NCBI GenBank assembly: GCA_003665935.1
Contig: QPLR01000004.1
Span: 124,001 to 188,000 of the forward strand
DNA: 64,000 nucleotides
DNA from: Halobellus sp. Atlit-31R
GTDB lineage: Archaea > Halobacteriota > Halobacteria > Halobacteriales > Haloferacaceae
Reading direction: 5' to 3'
In this document: one piece after another, positions 36,013 to 43,688 of the stretch
Layout of the letters: each line of letters opens with the position of its first letter
How positions within the stretch are numbered: position 1 is the stretch's first letter
Made by a program: the position numbers and the translations under genes
The notes under the pieces: generated by a model
The model's database searches: none
Seen by the model: the letters and a program-made list of their open reading frames with translations, nothing else
What the model was told of the DNA's origin: nothing

Positions 36013-36717
36013 ATGGCGCGCACACTCACCGGACGACTCCTCACTGGTGGACTCGTCATTCTGATCGGCATCCTGCTGCTGCTCGAGACGACAGGCCTCG
36101 CGGAAACGGGTACGCTCTGGGACTTGGTGCCGGCACTGTTCGTTCTGCTCGGCGTCTGGGCGCTCCTCAGAAGCGATTTCCGCAACCTCACGGGACCAGT
36201 GCTCGTAATCGCCGTGGCGGGTACCTTCCTCCTGCGGAATCTCGGGATCGTCACCGACGAGCTGATCGGGACGTGGTGGCCGCTGCTTCTCGTTCTCTTC
36301 GGGACCCTCCTCGTCGTCAGTCGCTCGCGTCGTCGGGGCCGACTCCGAAACGCCGCCGACTCCGACGGCGAAATCACTGCCGTCGGGGTGTTCGGCGGTG
36401 GCGACCGGCGACTCTCGACGGACGCCTTCACCGGGGCCGAAATCGTCGCCGTCTTCGGCGGCGTCGACCTCGACCTTCGAGACGTCTCCGTTCCGACCCC
36501 GCCCGCGGTCGTCGAAACGGTCTGTCTCTTCGGCGGCTCCGACATCCGCGTTCCCGAGTCGTGGGACGTCCGCCTCGACGTGCTGGCACTGTTCGGCGGT
36601 GCCTCCGACAGCCGACCGCGGCGCGCAACGTCGCCCGACGACGCCGGCGACCGTGGCGAACCCGACCTCGTCGTCACTGGGCTCGTGCTCTTCGGCGGCG
36701 TCGAGATCGTGGACTGA
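36013..36717 (+). CDS. LiaF-like membrane protein
   Basis: The protein has 234 residues. Four transmembrane helices in the first 105 residues form the LiaF/DUF5668-type domain, and after an Arg-rich loop the C-terminal beta-helix part repeats glycine-rich turns (VFGGGDRR, VFGGVDLDL, LFGGSDIRV, LFGGA, LFGGVEI). This is the repeat pattern of the LiaF C-terminal domain (PF09922). In Firmicutes LiaF dampens the LiaRS cell-envelope stress kinase; no such kinase is nearby, so its partner here is unknown. Confidence 0.85.
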   Translation: MARTLTGRLLTGGLVILIGILLLLETTGLAETGTLWDLVPALFVLLGVWALLRSDFRNLTGPVLVIAVAGTFLLRNLGIVTDELIGTWWPLLLVLFGTLLVVSRSRRRGRLRNAADSDGEITAVGVFGGGDRRLSTDAFTGAEIVAVFGGVDLDLRDVSVPTPPAVVETVCLFGGSDIRVPESWDVRLDVLALFGGASDSRPRRATSPDDAGDRGEPDLVVTGLVLFGGVEIVD

Positions 36718-36827
36718 GACAGGTCGAGATCAGCCGATCACCCGCGACCGGTCTCGACCGAGCTCTCGGCTTCGGTAGCCCCCGCTGTCGACGTAGAGCT
36801 TGCTGCCCCGGACCGGGCGCTACCGTC

Positions 36828-37511
36828 TCACGCACCGCTCTGGGCACTCGCCGACCCGAGCAGCCGCCAGAGTCGGCGACCGGCGACGCCGAGAGTGAAC
36901 CCGGTGAGCGCGAGCGGCAGTCCGAGCCCCGCAGCCAGCAGACAGGCGACCGTCGTCGCGTTCGGGATGCCGACTGTCCCACCGGACCCGAGTGTCAGCC
37001 CGTAGCGCGCGAAGGCGACCCCGAATACGGGCGCGGCCACGAGCAGCGCGGTCGGTACGAGGCCCGAGTTGACCGCCGCAGTTGCGGCCGCCAGTGCGAC
37101 GAGCGCGCCGACGCCGACAAAGATCATCAGATGCGGCTCCGTCCCCGACCAGGTTCCTCGAACCCACCCCCGAATCGACACGTAGCCGACCTGTGCGGCC
37201 CAGTAGTTCGCAGCGAGCGAAAGCAGCGGGGCGATCGCCAGCACTGCCGCCGAGACGTCCAGTCGCCGGCCGAAGACGACGCGCGTGACCGGGCCCGCGA
37301 GGAGGTTCCGCAGCCTCTCCGTCGGAAGGTTCCCACCGGACCGAAGCGTGGCCGTCACCAGGTCGGCGGTCGCCTGCCAGCCGACCTTCGCAAGCCAGCC
37401 GATCTGTGCCAGCAGCTCGCCGAGCCCCTGTTTGAGTAGCGACCCGGCCAACACGACGAGATCGACGGCCCTCTGCAGGGTGGCACGGATGGAAGTCGAG
37501 CCGGAAGACAT
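36828..37511 (-). CDS. Haloarchaeal multispanning membrane protein, unknown function
   Basis: The protein has 227 residues from the ATG at 37511; an in-frame TTG 9 bases upstream is less likely because a TATA-like CTTTTTA (37537-37543) sits about 29 bases before the ATG. An amphipathic N-terminal half (about 1-80, helical) is followed by four hydrophobic helices, among them HLMIFVGVGALVALAAATAAV and LVPTALLVAAPVFGVAFARYG. No catalytic motif is seen. The gene faces the LiaF-like gene. Confidence 0.65.
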   Translation of the reverse strand: MSSGSTSIRATLQRAVDLVVLAGSLLKQGLGELLAQIGWLAKVGWQATADLVTATLRSGGNLPTERLRNLLAGPVTRVVFGRRLDVSAAVLAIAPLLSLAANYWAAQVGYVSIRGWVRGTWSGTEPHLMIFVGVGALVALAAATAAVNSGLVPTALLVAAPVFGVAFARYGLTLGSGGTVGIPNATTVACLLAAGLGLPLALTGFTLGVAGRRLWRLLGSASAQSGA

Positions 37512-37543
37512 CGGTAGCAAAATGTTTCACGCTTGGTAAAAAG

Positions 37544-37672
37544 CTACTCCCGACATCGCGCCGCCAACGCCGGCGGCGACACGATCGGACCGTCCGTTAG
37601 CCGCTCGTCAGTCGCCTCGTACTCCCAGTGGTCGGTTGTATCCGCCGTGCCGACGCCACTGCGTGCCGTCAC
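37544..37672 (-). CDS. Possible 42-residue leaderless small protein
   Basis: A GTG-initiated ORF whose product contains DTTDHWEYEATDERLTDGP, an acidic composition like that of haloarchaeal proteins rather than of shadow frames. Two overlapping TATA-like stretches (between 37694 and 37708, minus strand) lie about 26-32 bases before the GTG, as expected for a leaderless gene. No family is recognised, so the call rests on promoter spacing and composition. Confidence 0.35.
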   Translation of the reverse strand: MTARSGVGTADTTDHWEYEATDERLTDGPIVSPPALAARCRE

Positions 37673-37848
37673 GAGCGCGTTATGACACGAATAGTTATAT
37701 ATTATAAATCTGGTTCGATCTCCACGAACGGAGCCGCACTGGGTCTCTCGACCGCTGCGTCGGAGGGCTTGCGGCACCCGGTGGCTGTGGGTGGAGCTAC
37801 CGACGGGCCTGACTCGTCGCGACGTGGCTCGCGCGCCCGGCCGGAGGT

Positions 37849-38007
37849 TCACCGCTCGAACTGGAGCTCACGGCTCGGCTGCTCGGCGACGACCCACCAG
37901 TGGACGTCGTCCTTCGGATGCCGCCGCTCGACGTGCTCTTCCAGTGCCGCGCCCGTTTGGAAATCTTTGCCGCAGAGGTTACACCGGTGATGACGGTTCG
38001 ACGCCAT
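37849..38007 (-). CDS. Single C2H2 zinc-finger small protein
   Basis: The protein has 52 residues. C-N-L-C, a 12-residue loop, then H-x4-H (EEHVERRH) form one C2H2 zinc finger, preceded by a short basic stretch (ASNRHHR). Haloarchaea encode many such micro-zinc-finger proteins, some shown to act as regulators, but this one is uncharacterised. The longer in-frame extension upstream lacks protein character. It is divergent from the CBS/HPF-like gene. Confidence 0.7.
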   Translation of the reverse strand: MASNRHHRCNLCGKDFQTGAALEEHVERRHPKDDVHWWVVAEQPSRELQFER

Positions 38008-38141
38008 ACTGCGACGTACGGCGCTCTGTGTAATGGGTTCTTTGCCGACGGGACCGCCGACGCCCCGCTCCGGCCGGATCGCGCGGTCGCGAACGAACAT
38101 TGAATGCCTCCCCCCGTGTACTGGACTGTCGGGAGCGGCCT

Positions 38142-39353
38142 ATGGACATCAGAGAGATCACTTCGACAGCGTACGAATCGTTCGACGAAGACACCCGCGT
38201 CTCGGAGCTCGTCGGGACGTTTCAGGAGACGGGAGCCGACGCGGTGGTCATCACCGCCGCCGGCGACTACGAGGGGCTCGTCACGCGACGACAACTCAAC
38301 TCGGCTCACCAGAACCCCGACGCCAAAGCGCGGAGTCTGGTCTGGAACGTCGCTCGCGTCGACGTCGACGAGGACGTGCGGACGGTCGCCCGGCTGATGA
38401 TCGGCAGCAGCACGAAGCTGCTCCCCGTCTTTCGGGGCGATGAACTCTACGGCGTCGTCACCGCCGAAGCGCTGCTCGAGGCCGTCCGCGAGTTCCTCGG
38501 CGTGCTGTCGGTCGAGGACGTCTACACCGAGGATCTCGTAACCGTCTCCCCGGACGCGACCCTCGGTGACGTGTTGCACACGCTCCGCGAGCAACGGATC
38601 ACCCACCTCCCGGTGGTCGACGACGACGCGGCGGTCGGCGTCATCAGTATCCACGACGTGCTCGACTTCGCCGCACGCGAGATGGGACGCGGACAGGGTG
38701 GGTCGCCCGGTGCGGGCGCTCACCCCGGCGGCGGTAGTTCCCGCGGCGGGTTCGGCGAGCGCGCGGGCGACCTCGAGCGGATGCTCGACCTGCCCGCGGC
38801 GAACGTGATGAGTGAACCGGCGGAGACGACGACGGCCGATCGGGCGCTGGACGCGGCCGTCGAGCAGATGCTCCGCGCCGGCGTCTCCTCGCTCGTCGTC
38901 ACGAGCGAGGACCGGCCCGTCGGCATCGTCACCGACACCGACGTGTTGCGGTCGCTCACCTGGGGCGCTGAGACGCATCTCCCGGTGCAGATCACGAACG
39001 TCGACCTGCTCGACGACATCTCGCGGACGGCCGTCGCCGATATGATCGAGGACGTAACGCGGAAGTACGGCGACTTGAACGTCCTCGAAGCGAACGTCTA
39101 CCTCCACGAGCACGACGAGACGCTCCGCGGGACGCCGCTGATTATGGCCCGGATTCGGCTGTTCACGGACCGCGGCCACTTCGTCGGTACCGGCGAAGGC
39201 TACGGCGCACGGCACGCACTCCATCTGGCGCGGAACGTCGTCGAGCGCCAGATCCTCGAAGGGAAGGAGTACGGACGCACGAAGAAACATCCGAGCGACG
39301 AAGAGCGATCCAAACTCTACGGCTGGTGGCTCGCCGGCCCCCCACGACAATGA
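38142..39353 (+). CDS. Four-CBS-domain protein with HPF-like C-terminal domain
   Basis: The protein has 403 residues; the start MDIREITS is preferred over an ATG 14 codons upstream. Four CBS motifs (two Bateman modules) cover about residues 3-280, with a Gly-rich linker near 190-210. They contain typical blocks such as ITHLPVVDDDAAVGVISIHDVL and GIVTDTDVLRS. The last 115 residues (VQITNVDLL... to the end) have the beta-alpha-beta-beta-beta-alpha pattern of HPF/RaiA ribosome-hibernation proteins. CBS modules usually bind adenine nucleotides, so an energy-sensing ribosome factor is a reasonable hypothesis. The stop overlaps the archease start (ATGA). Confidence 0.8.
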   Translation: MDIREITSTAYESFDEDTRVSELVGTFQETGADAVVITAAGDYEGLVTRRQLNSAHQNPDAKARSLVWNVARVDVDEDVRTVARLMIGSSTKLLPVFRGDELYGVVTAEALLEAVREFLGVLSVEDVYTEDLVTVSPDATLGDVLHTLREQRITHLPVVDDDAAVGVISIHDVLDFAAREMGRGQGGSPGAGAHPGGGSSRGGFGERAGDLERMLDLPAANVMSEPAETTTADRALDAAVEQMLRAGVSSLVVTSEDRPVGIVTDTDVLRSLTWGAETHLPVQITNVDLLDDISRTAVADMIEDVTRKYGDLNVLEANVYLHEHDETLRGTPLIMARIRLFTDRGHFVGTGEGYGARHALHLARNVVERQILEGKEYGRTKKHPSDEERSKLYGWWLAGPPRQ

Positions 39354-39772
39354 CACACGAGATTTCGGACCACGCATCGGACGTTGTACTGCAAGCACGA
39401 GCCGACTCGCTGGAGGGCGCGTTCGCCGAGCTGGTCGACGCGCTCTCGAAACTGGTCGGCGGCCCGACGAGACCGCAGCCGGATCCGATGATCGAGAAGA
39501 TCGATCTCACCGCCCGCGACCTCGAAGCCCTGCTCTTCGACTTTCTGGACAAACTGATCCTCTGTCAGGACATCGAAAACGCGGTCGTCACCCACGCCAG
39601 CGACATCGAGATCGACGAGACCGATCTGGGCTATCACCTCTCGGCGACGATCTACGCGACGCCGATCGAACCGGATCAACCGCTCCTCGACGTCAAGGCC
39701 CCGACGTACAGCCAGATGCGGATCGCAAACGACGACGACGGCTGGACGGTCAGGGCGTTTCTCGAGGTGTGA
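39350..39772 (+). CDS. Archease, RtcB RNA-ligase cofactor
   Basis: The protein has 140 residues from MTHEISDHASD. The metal-binding DHASD near the N-terminus, the LLFDFLDKLIL helix and the end VKAPTYSQM...GWTVRAFLEV are archease features. Archease activates RtcB guanylylation and turnover in tRNA splicing and RNA repair. In this window rtcB lies about 4 kb away on the other strand and appears frameshifted. The start overlaps the CBS/HPF-like gene in ATGA, so both are co-expressed. Confidence 0.9.
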   Translation: MTHEISDHASDVVLQARADSLEGAFAELVDALSKLVGGPTRPQPDPMIEKIDLTARDLEALLFDFLDKLILCQDIENAVVTHASDIEIDETDLGYHLSATIYATPIEPDQPLLDVKAPTYSQMRIANDDDGWTVRAFLEV

Positions 39773-39849
39773 CGCCCGAGCGCGATCTGAGCGCGCTCCG
39801 GGCCCGACCGTGAGCAACGCCTAACTGCGACCCCGTTCGAGGCGTACTC

Positions 39850-40119
39850 GTGCCGCGTATCCCAGACCCGAAGTTCGTCGACCTCGAAGACGAGTACTAC
39901 CACGTCAGATTCCGGGATCCCGACGAGTTCAGCGAGATCAGAACCCCGGCGTGGGCGCAGACCGCCGCCGCCGAGATTGCAAGCGGGAGCAAAGTCCGGA
40001 CGGGGCGCCGCGCGGGGAGCGACGACTGGGCCGTCCAGTCCGTGCTGATTCCGGAGCGCGCGGGGAAATCGAGTGCGCGAACGCTGGCTACGAAGATCGT
40101 CGAGAAGCTCGAATCGTAG
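39850..40119 (+). CDS. Small haloarchaeal hypothetical protein
   Basis: The ORF has 89 residues from a GTG. The product begins PRIPDPKFVDLEDEYYHVRFRDPDEFSEIRTP, continues with a repeat-free alpha/beta pattern and ends ARTLATKIVEKLES. It is acidic, without cysteines or membrane segments. The gene follows archease by 77 bases in the same direction. Function is unknown. Confidence 0.6.
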   Translation: MPRIPDPKFVDLEDEYYHVRFRDPDEFSEIRTPAWAQTAAAEIASGSKVRTGRRAGSDDWAVQSVLIPERAGKSSARTLATKIVEKLES

Positions 40120-40196
40120 CCGAGCGGAACACTTCCGACCGCTCCGTCGGCACCCCCGAAGGAACTTCTTTGTGACTGCACCCGGTTACAGATCGT

Positions 40197-40583
40197 ATGG
40201 ACGAGCTATACGTCGATCAGTTGCTGTCGCGTCCGGTCGAGACCGTCGCTCCGAACACTCCGATCCCCGAGGCTGCGGCGACGCTGATCGAACACGACGT
40301 CGGCGCGGTTGTCGTCGTCGACGACGCCGACCGGACGGTCGGCCTCCTGACGGCGACTGACGTCGTCGCGCTCGTCAGGGACGGTACGGCCGCGGCGGGC
40401 GTGACCGTCGCCGACCGGATGCGGACCGACGTGATCACGACCACGCGCGACGCGCTCGTCGCCGACGTCGCCGACACGATGGTCGACAACCTGATTCACC
40501 ACGTTCCGGTCGTCGACGGCGACGACGTCGTCGGGATGATCACGACGTTCGATCTGACGGCGTATCTGGCTCGAACGCTGTAG
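40197..40583 (+). CDS. Two-CBS-domain protein
   Basis: The protein has 128 residues consisting of one Bateman pair. CBS1 covers about residues 5-60 (VGAVVVVDDADRTVGLLTATDVV) and CBS2 about 70-126 (IHHVPVVDGDDVVGMITTFDLT). Such stand-alone pairs bind adenosyl ligands or act as subunits of larger proteins. No effector domain is present. Confidence 0.88.
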   Translation: MDELYVDQLLSRPVETVAPNTPIPEAAATLIEHDVGAVVVVDDADRTVGLLTATDVVALVRDGTAAAGVTVADRMRTDVITTTRDALVADVADTMVDNLIHHVPVVDGDDVVGMITTFDLTAYLARTL

Positions 40584-40642
40584 CGCCCGGCACGGCTGTC
40601 AGGCTCGCCAGGTCCGACTGCGCGAGCAACGAGGGGACGGGA

Positions 40643-40657
40643 GTAACGGACCGTTAC
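40643..40657. promoter_or_regulatory. Perfect 15-base palindrome (possible operator)
   Basis: GTAACGG-A-CCGTTAC lies in the 265-base gap between the CBS gene and the next gene, which otherwise shows no gene. Nearby AT-rich CATAACATTCGTACG (about 40660-40675) may be a promoter, but no credible coding frame follows. Confidence 0.3.
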
Positions 40658-40848
40658 TGCCATAACATTCGTACGTTTGTTACCGGCGTATGCTGCTCTT
40701 ACTGCCGACACAACAGCGCCCTACCGAGAGCGCACTCCTCGTCGACAGTCGCTGCGGTTGGAGTTCGTCGGCGTAATCGCGGCTTCCCGGCTGGCACGCG
40801 CGCGTTGCATCCCGTCCACAGCCGGTGTGATCGTCGCCGGGGCGCAGA

Positions 40849-41163
40849 TCACTCGTACTCCAGTCTGGTCAGTTCGTACCGGTACCGCCGTCCCGCCTTC
40901 TTGACGACGAGGTGCTGGCCGCCGTCGACGCGTTCGATCCGATCGAAGTGTTCTCCGAGTTCGCCCGGATTCAGCGATCCCTCGACGGTGACGAGGCCGA
41001 AGTGCAGGAGCGCAGTCCGGCGGCGCACGTCGTCGGTCTGGCGGGCCTCGGCCACCACGAGGTCACCGTTCTCCAGAATGTCGACGCCGCCGGTGAGCTC
41101 CCAGGTGTGGTCGTGGTAGCGTAGCTGCTCGGATCTGAGGCTCTCCCAGGTGGTGTCGGGCAT
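40849..41163 (-). CDS. Small haloarchaeal hypothetical protein
   Basis: The protein has 104 residues, begins MPDTTWESLRSEQLRYHDHTWELTG and looks like a beta-barrel/PH-like small domain (repeated strands such as VDILENGDLVVAEARQTDD and QHLVVKKAGRRYRYEL). No motif is recognised. It lies just downstream (same strand) of the ribonucleotide reductase gene, 120 bases away. Confidence 0.65.
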   Translation of the reverse strand: MPDTTWESLRSEQLRYHDHTWELTGGVDILENGDLVVAEARQTDDVRRRTALLHFGLVTVEGSLNPGELGEHFDRIERVDGGQHLVVKKAGRRYRYELTRLEYE

Positions 41164-41283
41164 CTCGCTGCAATGGTTTCGTGCGGTCCGAAATCGGTTT
41201 TTCGGCGGGTCGGCGGATCGGCGAGTCAGCGGGCCGGCAGGCCGGCGGGTCGGCTGGTCCCCACTGCGCGCATCGGCGTCGAC

Positions 41284-43428
41284 TCACGGCAGCCACCGCG
41301 GGCAACAGCGCGCTTCCGGGGGTCGGCCGCTGGCACCGTCCGGCGCGGTCGGCGTCGTCGTGAGGACCTGTTCGCGCCTGGACCGATCGCGGTATGCAGT
41401 GATCCCCTTACAGCCCAGATCGACCGCCAGCGCGTACGCCTGAGCGACGTCCGCGCGCGTCGCGTCGTGTGCGAGATTGATCGTCTTCGAGATCGCGCCG
41501 TCGACGTGCTCTTGCAGGGCGGCCTGCATCCGGACGTGGCGAGTGGCCGGCACCTCTCGGGCGGTGACGAAGAGCGACGCCAGCTCCGGCGGAATCGGTA
41601 GGTCCCGCGGGGACTCGAACTCGCCGCGCTCGAGCAGCGACCGCGCCTGTACCCGGATCGCGTCGGGATCGACGCCGTTCGCCGCCAGCGCATCCAGAAA
41701 GTAGTCGTCGAACTCGACCAGCATCTCCTCACCCTGTACGTCGCCGCCGACGTTCCTGAAGTACAGGACGTTGAAAAGCGGTTCACAGCCGCCGGTGGTG
41801 TTCGCGATCGTCCCGGTGGTGCCGGTGGGCGCGATCGACGTGACGCTGTGGTTCCGGATCGGGAATCCCCCAGCCCACGACTCGGGATCCGCCCCGGTGT
41901 GTCGCTCGAACCACTCGGGGTACGCTGTGGGCTCGGCGTACTTCGACTCCGCCCACGCGCGGAAGCTCCCCCGCTCGACCGCCAACTCGTGGCTCGTTCG
42001 CGCGGCCTCCTGATCGATCGCCGCCATCAGCTGTCGGGCGATCTCGCGGGACGCCGGCGAGCCGTAGCGCACGCCCAACTGGATCAGCAACTCGGCGAGC
42101 CCCATTATCCCGAGTCCGATCTTCCGCAGCCTGCCGACCGTCTCGTCGATCTCGTCGACGGGGAACTCCGAGACGGTCAGGACGTCGTCCAGGAAGCGCG
42201 TCCCGAGTCGGACGAGGCGGCACAGTCGCTCCCAGTCGATCGCCTGTTCGAGGAACGCCTCGACCGCCGGCGCGAGCGCCGCGGGCCCGCCGTCTCGAAA
42301 CTCGAACCACGGGACTGCGTCGTCGTCGACCAGCAACGAGAGGTTCACGTGCCCCAGCGTGCACGCCTCGTACGCCTCGAGCCCCTGTTCGCCGCAGGGG
42401 TTCGTCGCCTCGATCCGATGAGCCGGGTGGCGCTCGACGTCGAAGGAGTGCTCGCGGTTCGTCTCGTCAAGCATCAGGACGCCCGGCTCGCCGTTCTGCC
42501 ACGTCCCGTCGACGATCAGCTCCCAGACGAACCTCGCCGGCAACGTCATCTCGGCCCCGACCGTCAGATCGGTCTCACCGCGATAGCGGTCGAGGCCGGG
42601 GATCTCCTCCGCGTGGTCCCGCCAGAGATTCTGATCGACAGTCGCCCGCGAAGCCGACTCGTACTCCGTACTGTAGAACTGCGCCGCGGCCTCAGTCACC
42701 CGGTGCGGCGCGTCGGTGTTCGGACCGACGAGGGCGTACCGGCCGTCCGCCTGTACTGCTTCGTAGAAGTCGTCGGTGATCCCCACCGAGATGTTGAAGT
42801 TCGAGAGAGCCCCCGGCTCGCGCTTCGCCGTGCAGAACCGGCCGACGTCGGGGTGCGTGACGCGCAGCACTCCCATCTGGGCCCCGCGCCGCCGTCCGCC
42901 CTGTCGGATCTGCTCGCACATCGTATCGTAGACCTCCAGAAACGACACCGGGCCGCTGGCGACGCCGCCCGTCGACGCGACGACGTCACCCCGCGGCCTG
43001 AGCGCCGAGAAGGAGTAACCGACGCCGCCGCCGCTCTGCATCACCGACGCTGCGCGCCCGAGCGTCTCGAAGATCGAGTCGAGCGAATCCGCCGGCGACA
43101 GCACGAAACAGGCGGCGAGCTGTTGGATCTCGGTCCCCGCGTTCATCAGCGTCGGCGAGTTCGGCAGGAACTCCAGCCCCGTCATCGCGTCGCGGAACCG
43201 CCGCTCCCACAGCTCCGAGTCGCCTCCGTATTCGCGCTCGGCACCCGCGACGTTCGCGGCCACGCGCTCGAACAGTTCCTCCGGCGTCTCGATCACCTCG
43301 CCATCGTCGTCGGTTCGGAGATAGCGCGCCGGAAGGATGCGCTCGTAGACGTTCTCGCTGAGCCGCTCTCGAAGCGTCTCGCCGCGGACTCGCTTCTTCG
43401 GCAGGACGACGTCGGTCGAGTCGATCAT
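41284..43428 (-). CDS. Adenosylcobalamin-dependent (class II) ribonucleotide reductase
   Basis: From the ATG at 43428 the protein has 714 residues (an alternative upstream ATG adds 8). FLPNSPTLMNAG, the glycine-rich SGGGVGYSFS, NPCGEQ (about 343-348; radical Cys and Glu) and PTGTTGTIA are class I/II reductase core motifs; no ATP-cone is visible at the N-terminus. Many haloarchaeal enzymes are over 1,000 residues long, so this is a short form. The C-terminus ends ARCCPRWLP, where active enzymes usually carry a CxxC or Cys-rich tail; the CC here is atypical. It supplies dNTPs independently of oxygen. Confidence 0.88.
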   Translation of the reverse strand: MIDSTDVVLPKKRVRGETLRERLSENVYERILPARYLRTDDDGEVIETPEELFERVAANVAGAEREYGGDSELWERRFRDAMTGLEFLPNSPTLMNAGTEIQQLAACFVLSPADSLDSIFETLGRAASVMQSGGGVGYSFSALRPRGDVVASTGGVASGPVSFLEVYDTMCEQIRQGGRRRGAQMGVLRVTHPDVGRFCTAKREPGALSNFNISVGITDDFYEAVQADGRYALVGPNTDAPHRVTEAAAQFYSTEYESASRATVDQNLWRDHAEEIPGLDRYRGETDLTVGAEMTLPARFVWELIVDGTWQNGEPGVLMLDETNREHSFDVERHPAHRIEATNPCGEQGLEAYEACTLGHVNLSLLVDDDAVPWFEFRDGGPAALAPAVEAFLEQAIDWERLCRLVRLGTRFLDDVLTVSEFPVDEIDETVGRLRKIGLGIMGLAELLIQLGVRYGSPASREIARQLMAAIDQEAARTSHELAVERGSFRAWAESKYAEPTAYPEWFERHTGADPESWAGGFPIRNHSVTSIAPTGTTGTIANTTGGCEPLFNVLYFRNVGGDVQGEEMLVEFDDYFLDALAANGVDPDAIRVQARSLLERGEFESPRDLPIPPELASLFVTAREVPATRHVRMQAALQEHVDGAISKTINLAHDATRADVAQAYALAVDLGCKGITAYRDRSRREQVLTTTPTAPDGASGRPPEARCCPRWLP

Positions 43429-43527
43429 CGCTCGGATCCCGGCGCAGGCCACGTCTGCTTTCGGTGATGCCTGTCGGTTGCGATGTACGTCCCGGAGCTA
43501 CCTATGGGTGTTGGTGCCGCCGATTCG

Positions 43528-43612
43528 GAGCGGACTGGACCACGTCGGACCACGTTGGATTGGGCCGGAGCGGACCACGCCGGACTGGACCGCGTCGGAT
43601 TGGGTCGGGTCG
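43528..43612. repeat. Degenerate GGACCACG-type tandem repeat
   Basis: Two loose 40-base copies composed of GGAC/GGATT, CCACG and TCGGA words upstream of the ribonucleotide reductase gene. Open frames across it are Arg/Trp/Thr-rich and not credible. Confidence 0.4.
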
Positions 43613-43688
43613 CCTCACGTCGGCACGAGACCGGGACAGCGGCCCAGTGCCTCGATTCGCCGCTCCCGACCCCGCATCTCTGCAACGC

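Noticed and set aside
37797..39398. A 533-codon minus-strand frame opposite the CBS/HPF-like gene
   Set aside because: Antisense shadow of a gene with clear CBS domains.
40677..40904. A 75-codon ORF in the gap before the small hypothetical gene
   Set aside because: No promoter-start match, overlaps a real gene on the other strand, and lacks the acidic composition of neighbours.
41848..43467. A 539-codon plus-strand frame opposite ribonucleotide reductase
   Set aside because: Antisense shadow; the minus-strand product has all reductase motifs.
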